Below are positions 44,350-54,800 of a stretch of DNA of 64,000 nt, piece by piece. Origin of the DNA: CAYQQU01 sp964419545 (GTDB taxonomy: Bacteria > Bacteroidota > Bacteroidia > Chitinophagales > Saprospiraceae). The notes beneath the pieces are model-generated. The model was given only the letters and a program-made list of their open reading frames with translations. It was not told the DNA's origin and ran no database searches. The translations under genes were made by a program, and so were the position numbers. The stretch's first letter is position 1, and each line of letters begins with the position of its first letter. The stretch lies in contig CAYQQU010000001.1 in assembly GCA_964419545.1 (NCBI GenBank), forward strand, positions 204,279 to 268,278, in the 5' to 3' direction.

Positions 44350-46080
44350 ATGGCAAAGCAAAAAAATATCAACCGGAAATGGCAATCGCTCCTGCAACTG
44401 CTGCTGCTGGCCGGTATCCTGATATTCATCAACATCCTGGCCAATGCACGCCTGGGAGGAAGGGCGCTTTACGCGCAGCTGGACATGACCGAGGAAGGCC
44501 GGTTTACCCTTACCAAGCCAACCCGTGAGCTGCTTGCCGACCTCGACGACGTGGTTTTCGTCAGGGTTCTATTGGAAGGAGAATTCCCGGCGGGCTTCAA
44601 ACGGCTGCAAAAAGCCAGCCGCGAAATGCTGGAGGATTTTCGCAGCGAATCCGGCTTCATCGAATTCGAGTTCGAAGATCCCGCCGCAGGCTCCACCGAG
44701 CAGATCAACGCCCGCCGCCGGGAGCTGGCCAAGATCGGCGTGATCCCGACCAACCTGCGGCTGAAAGACAAAGAAGGTACTTCCGAGCGGCTGATCTACC
44801 CCTACGCCATCTTCTATTACAAGGGGCGTCAGGCTGCCGTCAATCTGCTGGAAAATGAAATCCCGGGCGTTTCTCCCGAAGTGATCCTCAACAACTCGGT
44901 GGGGCTGCTCGAATACAAATTCGCCAACGCCATCCAAAAGCTGGAAAACGACCGCAAGGCGACCATCCTGTTCACAGCCGGGCACGGCGAGCTGACCCCG
45001 CTGGAAACCGAAGACCTGGAAGAGTCGCTGGAGCCTTTTTACAATACGGGCCGCATCGTGCTCGACAGCGTGGTGAGCATCGGCGAGGAGGCGGCGGCCC
45101 TGGTGGTGGCCAAGCCGCGTTTCCCATTTTCCGAAAAAGATAAATTCAAGATCGATCAGTACGTGATGCGCGGAGGCAAGATCCTGTGGCTGATCGACGC
45201 CATCGATGTCAACCTCGACAGCCTGCGCGGCCGCCGACAGTTTGCGCCGGTCGATTATCAGATCAACCTGGACGATCTGCTGTTTAAATACGGCATCCGG
45301 ATCGAACCCAACCTCGTGCTCGATCTGCAGTGTTCCCGCATTCCGCTGGCGGTGGGGTCCGTGGGCAACGCCCCGCAGTTCGATCTGTTCCGTTATCCCT
45401 ACCACCTGCTGGTGACTCCGCGCAGCCGTCACCCTGTGGTGCGCAGCCTCGGCGCCGTCAACTTCTTTTACGCCAGCGCCCTGGATACCGCCGTTCAGAC
45501 CAAAACCGGCGTTCGCAAGACCGTACTCTTGACGTCATCCGAGAATTCGCGGCTGCAATACCTGCCGGTAACGCTGGATTTCGAGTTTTTGCGCTACAAA
45601 CTGGACCCCGCCAAGTTCAACAAACCTCATCAGCCGGTGGCGATGTTGCTGGAGGGCGTTTTCCCGTCGATGTACGAAAACCGCGTCACCGGGGAAATGC
45701 TGGGCGGGCTGGAAGCATTGGGTTTGGACTTTTTGACGCAAAGCGTGGAAAATAAGATGATCGTCGTCTCCGACGGCGACGTCGCCAAAAACCCGGTCAA
45801 CCCGCGTAACGAATCGTATAGCCCGCTGGGATATAATGAGTTTGAGAAATTTCAATTTGCGAATAAAGATTTTATCACCAACGCCCTCGAATACCTGCTC
45901 GACGAAAGGGGCGTTATCGAGGCGCGCGGCAAAGAAGTGCGCCTGCGCTTGCTGGATACCGTCAAAGCCCAGGAGGAGGAAACGCGCTGGCGCGTGCTGA
46001 ATATCCTTGCGCCCCTGACTTTCCTGGGCCTGTTCGGCTTCGGTTACAACTGGCTGCGCCGGCGCCGCTACGCCGGATAG
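44350..46080 (+). CDS. gldG: Gliding-motility ABC transporter substrate-binding protein GldG
   Basis: 576 aa. One N-terminal membrane helix (LQLLLLAGILIFINILA) and one near the C-terminus (ILAPLTFLGLFGFGYNWL) flank a large periplasmic region. The family's landmarks are 'DMTEEGRFTLTKPTRELLAD', 'VRVLLEGEFPAGFKRLQKAS', 'ATILFTAGHGELTPLE', 'GGKILWLIDAID' and the ending 'LRRRRYAG'. This matches GldG (ABC-type uncharacterised transport domain) in length and order. It is placed 3 bp after gldF and 27 bp before a DUF4340 gene, an arrangement seen for this transporter class. Confidence 0.93.
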   Translation: MAKQKNINRKWQSLLQLLLLAGILIFINILANARLGGRALYAQLDMTEEGRFTLTKPTRELLADLDDVVFVRVLLEGEFPAGFKRLQKASREMLEDFRSESGFIEFEFEDPAAGSTEQINARRRELAKIGVIPTNLRLKDKEGTSERLIYPYAIFYYKGRQAAVNLLENEIPGVSPEVILNNSVGLLEYKFANAIQKLENDRKATILFTAGHGELTPLETEDLEESLEPFYNTGRIVLDSVVSIGEEAAALVVAKPRFPFSEKDKFKIDQYVMRGGKILWLIDAIDVNLDSLRGRRQFAPVDYQINLDDLLFKYGIRIEPNLVLDLQCSRIPLAVGSVGNAPQFDLFRYPYHLLVTPRSRHPVVRSLGAVNFFYASALDTAVQTKTGVRKTVLLTSSENSRLQYLPVTLDFEFLRYKLDPAKFNKPHQPVAMLLEGVFPSMYENRVTGEMLGGLEALGLDFLTQSVENKMIVVSDGDVAKNPVNPRNESYSPLGYNEFEKFQFANKDFITNALEYLLDERGVIEARGKEVRLRLLDTVKAQEEETRWRVLNILAPLTFLGLFGFGYNWLRRRRYAG

Positions 46081-46107
46081 TATTTCTGATCACAAACCTG
46101 AAGAAAA

Positions 46108-47121
46108 ATGAATAGGACCATATTATTGCTCATCGCCTTTTTGCTGCTGGGCGGGCTCACGACCTGGTACCTCGTAGACGGAGACGATGAAAAGACGACC
46201 CTGGCCGGGGCGGACCGGCGTTTTGCCGTAAAAGACCTCAAGGGGGTGCAGCGCATCTTTCTGGCCGACCGCCAGGGCGAAAAGGTCAACCTCGTCCGCA
46301 ACGGCGACCATTGGTTGTACAACGATAAATACCAGGCCAACCCGTCGGCGATGCGCAACCTGCTGGAAGCCGTCGGCCAGGTCCAGATCAAATACAAGCC
46401 GCCGGTGGCGGCCGTGGAGACGATGGTCAAGAGCCTGGCTACCGAAGGCATCAAGGTGGAAGTATACGGCGCCGATGACGAGTTGATCCGCGCCTATTAC
46501 GTGGGCGGCGCCACGCCCGACGAACGCGGCACCTACATGATGATCGCGGAGGCGGAGCAGCCTTACGTTTGCTATCTGCCCGCCTGGGAAGGGAACCTCC
46601 GTTTTCGCTACAGCCTGAAAGGCAACGAGTGGCGCGATCGCACCATCTTCGCTTTCCAGCCGGAAGCCATCCAAAGCGTAGCCGTGGAATACCCCAAACA
46701 GCGGAACAAGTCTTTCCGCCTGGAATACGATGCCGGCGATTACACAGTGACGCCCTTCTACGAGGTGACCCCGGCTGCCAACCGGCCTCTCCAAGCCGGA
46801 AAAGTAGAAGCTTTCCTGGCGGGATTCGAGCGGATCGGCGCCGAAGCTTTCCAAAATGGTCTCGAGGGCCGGGACTCCATTGCGGCGCTCGTTCCGTTTT
46901 CGATCATTACGGTAACTACCCGCGAAGGAGAACGCACCGAAGTGCGCCTGCATCCCATCACTCCCGAAGGGTATGTCGACGCTTCGGGCAACCTCCGGCC
47001 GGAAAGCCTGGTCGTGGAGCGCTACTATGCGGACGTGCCCACTTCAGGAGATTTTTACCTTACGCAACACCGGGTGCTGCAGCGCGTCTTGTGGGCGTAC
47101 GATTTCTTTTTCCAACCTTAG
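46108..47121 (+). CDS. DUF4340-type envelope protein
   Basis: 337 aa. An N-terminal membrane anchor (TILLLIAFLLLGGLTTWYLV) is followed by a periplasmic region with 'VQRIFLADRQGEKVNLVRNG' and 'HWLYNDKYQANPSAMRNLLE', then 'DELIRAYYVGGATPDERGTY', the recognisable pattern of DUF4340. DUF4340 proteins are commonly encoded beside GldG-like ABC transporters, and this gene follows gldG by 27 bp. It therefore probably belongs to the same complex. No catalytic motif is evident. Confidence 0.82.
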   Translation: MNRTILLLIAFLLLGGLTTWYLVDGDDEKTTLAGADRRFAVKDLKGVQRIFLADRQGEKVNLVRNGDHWLYNDKYQANPSAMRNLLEAVGQVQIKYKPPVAAVETMVKSLATEGIKVEVYGADDELIRAYYVGGATPDERGTYMMIAEAEQPYVCYLPAWEGNLRFRYSLKGNEWRDRTIFAFQPEAIQSVAVEYPKQRNKSFRLEYDAGDYTVTPFYEVTPAANRPLQAGKVEAFLAGFERIGAEAFQNGLEGRDSIAALVPFSIITVTTREGERTEVRLHPITPEGYVDASGNLRPESLVVERYYADVPTSGDFYLTQHRVLQRVLWAYDFFFQP

Positions 47122-47127
47122 ATCACC

Positions 47128-48384
47128 ATGAAAACCTGCAAATGGATCGCTTTTTTTGGGCTGGCGCTTTGCCTGACGCTGGGCGCCGCCGCCCCGGAAT
47201 GGGGCTTTTGGGGCCATCGCCGCATTAATCGACTGGCGGTATTCACCCTGCCGCCCGAGCTGATCGTTTTTTACAAAAAACACCTGGAGTTCGTTACCGA
47301 ACACGCCGTCGATCCCGACAAGCGGCGCTACGCCACCAAGCACGAAGCTCCCCGCCACTATATCGATATCGATCACTGGGGAACTTACCCTTTCCCGGAA
47401 GTGCCGCGCGATTGGGTGGACGCCCTGGTGAAGTATACCTCGGTGCATGTGGTGACCCAGGCCGGCGATACCCTGACCATGCAATGGGATACGCTGAGCA
47501 CCGGAGGGCGCCGGGGGGCTTCGAGCGCGCTGGTCGGCTTCCAGAAAGGCGGGGGCGCTCAGCAATGGGCCCAGCTCGCGAACTACCGCTCTTTCTTCAT
47601 CGAGGAGATCCTGCCGCAGTACTACGAAGAAACCTGGCAGGTCGATTGCGATCGCCTGCGGGCGGTTTTTGACCCCGGCCGGCAATACCGGTGGGATTGC
47701 GTGTCGGCCTACGCGGTCGATCATTTTTCCGAATACGGTATTCTTCCGTACCACCTCTTGCAGATGCAAGGCCGGCTGACCGAAGCTTTCCGGCAAGGCG
47801 ACGTGCAGCGCCTGCTGCGCCTTTCCACGGAGATGGGCCATTACATTGGCGACGCCCATGTGCCCCTGCATACAACCGAAAATTACAACGGGCAGCTCAC
47901 CGACCAGGTGGGGATTCACGCCTTCTGGGAAAGCCGGCTGCCCGAGCTTTTTGCCGACGCGGAATACGACTTTTTCGTCGGAAAAGCGGAGTACATCGAA
48001 GACCCGAAGACGTATTTCTGGAAAGTGGTGCTCGACAGCCACCGGTTGCTAGATAGCGTTTTATTGATCGAAAAAGACCTCAGCCGGACGTTCCCGCAAG
48101 ACAAGCAGTATTGCTACGAAGAACGGCTGGGCCGCACCATCCGCACCCAGTGCACCGAATACGCCGCTGCTTACCACCGCCGGCTGGACGGGATGGTGGA
48201 AAAGCGCATGCGCGACGCCGTCCGGTCTATCGGCAGCAGTTGGTACACCGCCTGGGTGGATGCCGGACAACCGAACATGCGCCGTTTCGGCGAGCTGGAA
48301 ATTTCCGTCGATGTCCGCAAAGAGATGGAGGAACTGGACGCCCTCTTTCAGGGGGGGGACGCTAAGGGGCGGGGGCACGAATGA
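47128..48384 (+). CDS. Zinc-dependent phospholipase C/S1-P1 nuclease-like secreted protein
   Basis: 418 aa with a signal peptide (TCKWIAFFGLALCLTLGAAA). The mature N-terminus reads 'PEWGFWGHRRINRLAVFTLP', where Trp and His ligate zinc in this fold. Further ligands are in 'PRHYIDIDHWG', 'EMGHYIGDAHVPLHTTENYN' and 'GIHAFWESRLPELF'. The helical zinc PLC/P1 nuclease superfamily hydrolyses phosphodiesters of lipids or nucleic acids; Bacteroidota members of this length are usually annotated as zinc PLC family without proof. It starts 6 bp after the DUF4340 gene, so it is probably in the same transcript. Confidence 0.82.
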   Translation: MKTCKWIAFFGLALCLTLGAAAPEWGFWGHRRINRLAVFTLPPELIVFYKKHLEFVTEHAVDPDKRRYATKHEAPRHYIDIDHWGTYPFPEVPRDWVDALVKYTSVHVVTQAGDTLTMQWDTLSTGGRRGASSALVGFQKGGGAQQWAQLANYRSFFIEEILPQYYEETWQVDCDRLRAVFDPGRQYRWDCVSAYAVDHFSEYGILPYHLLQMQGRLTEAFRQGDVQRLLRLSTEMGHYIGDAHVPLHTTENYNGQLTDQVGIHAFWESRLPELFADAEYDFFVGKAEYIEDPKTYFWKVVLDSHRLLDSVLLIEKDLSRTFPQDKQYCYEERLGRTIRTQCTEYAAAYHRRLDGMVEKRMRDAVRSIGSSWYTAWVDAGQPNMRRFGELEISVDVRKEMEELDALFQGGDAKGRGHE

Positions 48385-48472
48385 ACGGGATTAAAAACGA
48401 TTATGATACGGCCCTTTCTTCCGGCGCCAAGCCCGGAACCTGGCGGTCCTGGCGCATGGTAGGTTACGGGCA

Positions 48473-48496
48473 TTAACCCGGATTATTTCAGATTAA
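48473..48496. repeat. Dispersed intergenic repeat, copy 4
   Basis: TTAACCCGGATTATTTCA followed by GATTAA. The left 15 bases are identical to the copy at 61366. It lies 33 bp before the DUF368 start codon. Confidence 0.6.
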
Positions 48497-48528
48497 AAAA
48501 ATTGGTAAATTATACTACTTTTGGGGCC

Positions 48529-49488
48529 ATGGAAACACTAAAAAATAAGCTGGCGCTCGTCCTCAAAGGAATGGCCATGGGCATCGCCGAAGTCATACCC
48601 GGCGTATCGGGCGGAACCATCGCCTTTATCACCGGTATTTACGAAGAGCTGATCAACACCATCAAGAACGTGTTGGGCACTTCTGTACTCGGCGCCTGGA
48701 AAGAAGGCGGAGTGAACGGCGCCTGGACGCACCTCAACGGCGTTTTTCTGATCTTTTTGTTGGGCGGCATGGCCGCCGGCGTAGTAGCCGGCGTTTTCGG
48801 TGTTTCCCATCTGCTGGAGCACTATCCCGAGCTGCTCTGGGCTTTTTTCTTCGGTCTGATCATCGCTTCCGCCGTGTACATTGCCCGGCAGGTGGGTCGC
48901 TGGGGAACAAGCGAAATCATCGGGCTGGTGGCCGGCACGGCGGTCGCCTACCTGATCACCATCGCTGCTCCTGCGCAGGGCAATCCGGCTTTGTGGTTTG
49001 TCTTTATCGCCGGAGCGATCGCGATCTCGGCGCTGATCCTGCCGGGCATTTCGGGCAGTTTCATCCTTTTGCTGATGGGCATGTACACCTTCATTATTCC
49101 ATCGGTAAAAGAAGCGCTGAAGACCTTCAATCCCGACAGCCTCCTGGTGGTGGTGGTTTTTGCGCTGGGCTGCCTGGTAGGGCTGGCTACTTTTTCCCGG
49201 GTGCTTTCCTGGACCTTTAAACACTACCATAATCCGACCCTCGCGGTGCTGACCGGGTTTATGCTCGGTTCACTCAACAAGATCTGGCCCTGGCGCAATG
49301 TATTGGAATATCGCATCGACAGCCAAGGAGAGCGGGTGCCCTTCCTGGAAAAGAGCGTGATGCCGGGGCAGTACGAAGGAGACCCCCAGGTGGGGGCCGT
49401 CCTGCTGTTGATCCTTGCCGGTTTTTCCATCGTATTCCTGATCGAATGGCTGGGCCGGCGCGGTCGCAAAGTACCGGAGCATGGCTGA
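48529..49488 (+). CDS. DUF368 membrane protein, probable polyprenyl-phosphate transporter
   Basis: 319 aa from ATG 48529 (METLKNKLALVLKGMAMGIA). About eight membrane segments. The signature 'GIAEVIPGVSGGTIAFITGI' near the N-terminus recurs as 'ISALILPGISGSFILLLMG' in the second half, the internal repeat of this family. DUF368 proteins (PopT) have been identified as translocases that recycle undecaprenyl phosphate across the inner membrane for cell-wall and glycan synthesis; applying that here is by homology. The last codons overlap aroE by 8 bp. A dispersed repeat lies just upstream, and a TACTTTTG -7-like box at 48516-48523 lies only 5 bp before the ATG. Confidence 0.9.
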   Translation: METLKNKLALVLKGMAMGIAEVIPGVSGGTIAFITGIYEELINTIKNVLGTSVLGAWKEGGVNGAWTHLNGVFLIFLLGGMAAGVVAGVFGVSHLLEHYPELLWAFFFGLIIASAVYIARQVGRWGTSEIIGLVAGTAVAYLITIAAPAQGNPALWFVFIAGAIAISALILPGISGSFILLLMGMYTFIIPSVKEALKTFNPDSLLVVVVFALGCLVGLATFSRVLSWTFKHYHNPTLAVLTGFMLGSLNKIWPWRNVLEYRIDSQGERVPFLEKSVMPGQYEGDPQVGAVLLLILAGFSIVFLIEWLGRRGRKVPEHG

Positions 49489-50248
49489 GTCGAACCCCCG
49501 GGAGCGCATTTTCGGCCTGATCGGTTATCCGGTCTCGCATTCCTTTTCGAAGCGTTATTTTACCGAAAAATTTGCCCGTGAAGGATTAAGCGATTGCCGG
49601 TATGAGCTATTTCCGTTGCCTTCCATCGCCGCTTTCCCCGAACTGATAGCAGGGACGCCGAGCTTGCGGGGATTAAATGTTACGCTGCCCCACAAAGAAA
49701 CGGTAATTCCGCATCTCGATCGACTGGACCCGGCTGCGGCGGCCGTCGGCGCCGTAAACACCATACGCATTTCGCCGGCGGGCTGTGAGGGGTTCAATAC
49801 CGACGTCATCGGCTTCGAACGATCGCTCTTGCGGTGGTTGGACGAAAACCGGGCCCGGCCGTCGGCAGCGCTGGTTCTGGGTACGGGCGGGGCCGCAAAG
49901 GCGGTTGGCTACGTGCTGCAGAAGCTGGGTGTCGCTTACCGCTTGGTCTCGCGGAAGCCAGGACCTGACCGGCTGACGTATGACCAGGTAGATTCCGCGG
50001 TTTTGGCAGAGCATCACCTCATCGTCAATACCACTCCACTGGGGATGGCGCCGCAAACCGGCGCCCGGCCGGATCTGCCTTATGAGCAGCTTTCTCCCGA
50101 GCATTTGCTGTACGATTTGGTTTACAATCCTGAAAAAACCCTATTTTTAAGCGAGGGAGAAAAGCGAAAATCCAGAACCATCAACGGCTTGGAAATGTTG
50201 CACTTACAAGCAGAAGCCGCGTGGAAGATCTGGAACCCCAAGCTTTAA
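49481..50248 (+). CDS. aroE: Shikimate dehydrogenase
   Basis: 255 aa. 'IGYPVSHSFSKRYF' binds shikimate, Lys72 in 'LNVTLPHKETV' and Asp108 in 'GFNTDVIGF' are the catalytic pair, and 'VLGTGGAAKAVGYVL' is the NADP-binding loop. It reduces 3-dehydroshikimate to shikimate in aromatic amino-acid synthesis. The protein is slightly short, as usual for Bacteroidota AroE. It overlaps the DUF368 gene by 8 bp, so the two are translated together, although their pathways are unrelated as far as known. Confidence 0.93.
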   Translation: MAESNPRERIFGLIGYPVSHSFSKRYFTEKFAREGLSDCRYELFPLPSIAAFPELIAGTPSLRGLNVTLPHKETVIPHLDRLDPAAAAVGAVNTIRISPAGCEGFNTDVIGFERSLLRWLDENRARPSAALVLGTGGAAKAVGYVLQKLGVAYRLVSRKPGPDRLTYDQVDSAVLAEHHLIVNTTPLGMAPQTGARPDLPYEQLSPEHLLYDLVYNPEKTLFLSEGEKRKSRTINGLEMLHLQAEAAWKIWNPKL

Positions 50249-50326
50249 ATTTTTCCCTGCAAACCACTTATTAACCGCCCCGCCCCTGGAACCAGTATCC
50301 GAGAAATCCGTTTAACCTGACCAAGT

Positions 50327-51583
50327 ATGAGAGACCTGGGTGAACCTGTCGATCAAAGACGAGCACAAATCCATGCTATTGTGAAGGAAGTATATGAAAA
50401 GACAAGCCTTCCGGAGCTGGATTTTTCAGATACTGCAACTGCTTTTATCGGCAAGAGCGATCAGGAACTGAAAAAGACAGCTTCGCTATTCCGGCTGATG
50501 AATAAACGTTGGCTGGTCGATATCGGCTCCCGCGTTGGAACGACGGTTGCCCGACTGGGCCTGCCGTTTGTGGAAAAAATGGTCAAGGACACTATCTTTC
50601 GTCAGTTTTGCGGCGGGACCACCTTGCTGGAAAGCCAGCCGGCGATCGACAAGCTCTACGAGCACCAGGTGCTTACGATCCTCGACTACGGAGCGGAGGC
50701 CAAGGCCACCGAGGATGATTTCAACCAGACGATGAACGAGACCATCCGCGGCATCGAGTTTGCCGCCCGCAACCCCAGCGTCCCGGTGGTCAGCGCCAAA
50801 ATTACGGGGCTGGGGCGTTTCGGGCTGCTGGAAGCCATCTCCGCCGGCGAACCGCTCAGCAAAGAGACGCGTAAGGAATACAAATACATCGTCAAAAGGA
50901 TTGACGCCATCTGCCACGTCGCCTCCCAAAAGGGGGTCGCCGTGATGTTCGACGCCGAAGAGAGCTGGATACAAAACGCCATCGATCACCTTGTCAGCCT
51001 GATGATGCGCCGCTACAACAAGGAAAAAGTAGTGGTGTACAATACTTTTCAGCTCTACCGCAAAGACCGCCTGCAATTCCTCATCGACTCCTTCAATCAG
51101 GCGCGTCGCCACGGCTACCTGCTGGGGGCCAAACTGGTGCGCGGCGCCTACATGGAAAAGGAACGGGCCCGTGCCCGTCGCCTGGGGTACGCTTCACCGA
51201 TCCATCCGAGCAAAGAAGCTACCGACGATGCCTACAACATGGCCGTTCGCTTTTGCGTGGATAATTACGAGTACATCGCTTCCTGCAACGCCAGCCACAA
51301 TCAGCTGAGCGCGCGACTGCAGGCCGAACTGATCGCGCGCAAAGGGATCCCGCGCGACCATCCCCACCTCAACTTCTGCCAGCTCTACGGTATGAGCGAT
51401 AACCTGACGTTCAATCTCGCCAAAGCCGGGTTTAACGTAGCGAAGTACCTGGTATACGGCCCGGTGAAAGAAGTGGTGCCTTACCTGATCCGGCGCGCTC
51501 AGGAAAATACTTCGGTTACCGGCGATATGACCCGGGAGTACAGGCTGGTGGCCGAAGAAATGCAAAGGCGGGGCCTGGCTTAG
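50327..51583 (+). CDS. Proline dehydrogenase (monofunctional PRODH), copy 2
   Basis: 418 aa. The same family and motif set as the copy at 26871: 'ILDYGAEAKATEDDFNQ', 'MFDAEESWIQNAIDHL', 'QLYRKDRLQFLIDSFNQ', 'AKLVRGAYMEKERARA', 'FCQLYGMSDNLTFNLAKAG' and the proline-binding 'YGPVKEVVPYLIRRAQENTS'. It has about 20 extra N-terminal residues. Oxidises proline to P5C with FAD. The two copies are clearly diverged rather than a recent duplication, so different regulation or substrate (for example hydroxyproline) is possible; that is inference. Confidence 0.93.
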   Translation: MRDLGEPVDQRRAQIHAIVKEVYEKTSLPELDFSDTATAFIGKSDQELKKTASLFRLMNKRWLVDIGSRVGTTVARLGLPFVEKMVKDTIFRQFCGGTTLLESQPAIDKLYEHQVLTILDYGAEAKATEDDFNQTMNETIRGIEFAARNPSVPVVSAKITGLGRFGLLEAISAGEPLSKETRKEYKYIVKRIDAICHVASQKGVAVMFDAEESWIQNAIDHLVSLMMRRYNKEKVVVYNTFQLYRKDRLQFLIDSFNQARRHGYLLGAKLVRGAYMEKERARARRLGYASPIHPSKEATDDAYNMAVRFCVDNYEYIASCNASHNQLSARLQAELIARKGIPRDHPHLNFCQLYGMSDNLTFNLAKAGFNVAKYLVYGPVKEVVPYLIRRAQENTSVTGDMTREYRLVAEEMQRRGLA

Positions 51584-51894
51584 GAATGGTCAGATCGGTT
51601 TATTTTTAGGCTTTTTTCGGTAAATTTTGGCCAGGATTTTTATATTTGCATTATAGAATTTAATGACATCTTCCTTACCGCTTTCTCGTGTCTTATATTT
51701 GCTTGCCCCTCTTTAAACCAGTAAGCTACACTGCATTCCACAACGCTTTAATCTGCGCCCACACTTCAAAGCGCCACTGCTGAGGCTATCCCTTTCGTAC
51801 CATTATTCCCTCTGACCGATTAAGTAAATCCTTTCTCACTGTAGAGAACAAGGCTGGTATTTTAATTCCGGATGCGATTTAAAGTAATGATTTT
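51584..51894. other. Intergenic leader of the giant repeat-protein gene
   Basis: 311 bp without a gene. Two -7-like TATATTTG boxes (51641-51648 and 51694-51701) match TAnnTTTG, but neither has a clearly spaced upstream TTTG. A transcript from the second would have a leader of about 185 nt. No hairpin terminator for the proline dehydrogenase gene was found. Confidence 0.4.
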
Positions 51895-54800
51895 ATGTGT
51901 TGCAACTTTTACTTAACTCCCAAAAATTGTTGCGAGCGTATCACTGCTCGTCATTGGCGTTTGCGCCTTCTTCAAGCGTCTCTTTGGATAGCTATTTTCC
52001 TGCTGATCGCTCCTCAACGATCGTCCGGGCAGTGCACCAATCCTACGATCAACTTACCCGACCAGGAAACTCCGGTTAACGGCAATCCTTCGGAAGCCTA
52101 TTGCGTCAGTTTTACTTTTGACCCGGCGACGACGGGCCTGCCTACCAGCTTATCGATGGAGCTGCAGCACACCTTCCAGGGGGATCTGAGTATCTTCGTC
52201 AATGCCTGCGGCAACACCCTCAATATCATGCAACGGCCGGGCGAGATCGGGAACTGCGGCGGCGGCGCCCCTTATGGGAACTCCAATGAAATCGGAAGCC
52301 CCGGGAATCCCGTCCTGATCACTTTTTCAGATAGCGGAACGCAGGATCCGGAGAACGGCATCGATGAAAACGGAGGCCTCTACGGCATCACCTCCGATGA
52401 CGACTGCGGGATAGGCAGCCCGGGCATCAACAGCTTTGCGGCGCTTTGGGCCGGCTGCCCGCCCGGCAATATCACGGCCGAGGTATGCATCGATGATCAC
52501 GCTTTTGTTGACGCCGGCGTCGCGCAGAACGTCACCTTCGATTTCCTCAACGCCTCGGTTTGCGGTTGTACGGATCCGGCCGCCTCGAACTACGATCCGA
52601 ATGCGGATGTCGACGACGGCAGTTGTATCTACGCGCCGTGCACGGTGGAAGTGTCTGTACCGCCTACTCTGGGCACCTGCGCTGATGACAGCGTACTGCT
52701 GCCGGCGATCATCACCAACCAGCAGAACCCGCCGGTCTCTTTTTCCTGGTCAGCCACTAACGGCGGGATGGCCTACGTCGTTGATCCTACCCAGCAAAGC
52801 CTGACTCTGGTCTTCCCTCCCGGCGCCAACGGCGCCTTTACGTATACCATTACCGTTTTTGATGGCGATTGCGTGGTGACCAATTCGACTACCGTTACGG
52901 TCGCCGCTCCGGAACCGCCGGTCATTCCTTCCGATTACGTCTGTTCCGGCCATCCGGCTACTCTGGAAGTCGTCAACGGCCCTTTCGTCAGCTACGAATG
53001 GTCGAACGGCATGTCGGGTTCGCCTATCCAGGTAACCCAGGCCGGCGTCTACTCGGTCATTGTAACGGACGCCAACGGCTGTAAGTCGACGGGCTCCGTT
53101 ACCGTGACCAATCAGCCCGACCCGGTGGTCAACATTACCGGCGACGCTGCCGTTTGCCCCAACGGCTTCGCCAACCTGCAAGCAACGGGAGGCTACGTCG
53201 ATTACCAGTGGTCGCCGCCGGGGGGCAGCAACGGAGCCAGCTACGTCGCCACGGCGCCGGGCTTGTACCAGGTGACGGCTACCGATAATTTCGGCTGCCA
53301 GGCTTCGGCTACTTTCAACGTGGCCCCGGCGCCAGGGCCGCAACCGGTCATCACCGGCGGACCGCTCGTTTGTCAGGGAACGACCATCACCCTGGACGCC
53401 GGGCCGGGTTTCAACACCTATCAATGGTCCAACAGCGCCCAACAGCAGGTGATCCAGATCAGCACGGGCGGACAGTACAGCGTTACGGTCACCGACGCCA
53501 ACAACTGCGTCGGTACGGCTTCGGTCTTTATCGGAGACGCCCCGCTTCCTCAACCGGTTATTACGGGCGACTTGACCGTTTGCCAGGGGCAGACGACTAC
53601 CCTGACGGCCAGTCCTGGTTTCGATTCCTACCAATGGAGCACCAACCAATCGGGCCCGGCGATCACCGTCGCTGCGCCGGGGCCCTACAGCGTTACCGTC
53701 ACCAACGCAGATGGTTGTACCGGCGTGGCCAGCGTTACCGTGGCCGCCGGCGATAATCCGCAACCCCTGGTTACCGGAGAACCCAATATTTGTCCGGGCG
53801 AATCGACCACCCTCACCGCTTCACCGGGCTTTCAACAATACGTTTGGTCAGACAATAGCACGGCGCAGTCAATCACAGTCACCCAGCCGGGCATCTATGA
53901 CGTCACCGTCGTCAACAGCGCCGGTTGTATCGGCACGGCGAGTATGGAAGTATTTCTGAACCCGGAACCCATGCCTGCCGTTACCGGCGATACCACGGTC
54001 TGCCCCGGCGAAGCAGCGACCCTCAGCATAGTACCTGCTTTCGAATCGTATGCCTGGTCGGACGGCGCCGATACGCAAACGCGGACCGCCACGGAAGGAA
54101 CGCTCACCGTGACGGTGGTCAACGCCGAGGGCTGCACGGGGACCGCTACGGTGAATGTCCAGGAACTGGCCTCGCCGGAACCGGTCATTTCCGGCGACAA
54201 CAGCATCTGCGCCGATACGACGACCCGGCTGGATGCGGGCGCGGGCTACGAGACTTACCTTTGGTCTAATGATTCCACACAACGCGAGATCCTGGTCGCC
54301 GACCCCGGCCTGTATTCCGTTACCGTCACCGACGAAAACGGTTGTGAGGGCATTGCTGAGTACGACCTCACCGTTATCGACAACCCCAGCCTATCGCTCA
54401 CCGGTGATCTGGCTTTTTGTGAAGGGGCGGTCGCGACCATCATGGCTTCCGACACTACCCTGGAAAGCTACCTTTGGTCAACCGGCGCTACCGGCCCCAT
54501 CCTCGAGGTGGATGCTCCGGGAACTTACGTTTTAACCGCCACCGACGCCAACGGTTGCGAAGGAACGACTGAGGCGACCATTGCCATGAATACCAATCCC
54601 GTGGTAGCTATTGACGGGCTGACGGAGATCTGCCCGGAAGACAGCACCCTCCTCGACGCCGGGCCGGGCTTTAGCAGCTATCTCTGGTCGGACGGCAGCA
54701 CCGCGCCCGCACTTACGGTGAGCGCCCCGGGCCTCTATTCGGTAGCCGTCGCCGACGCCAACGGCTGCGTGGGCGCCGATACCGTAAATGTCGCCAACTT

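Noticed and set aside
48385..48472. GC-rich inverted repeat (GCGCCA ... TGGCGC) after the zinc PLC-like gene as a terminator
   Set aside because: Loop is long and there is no T-tract; not enough to call a terminator.
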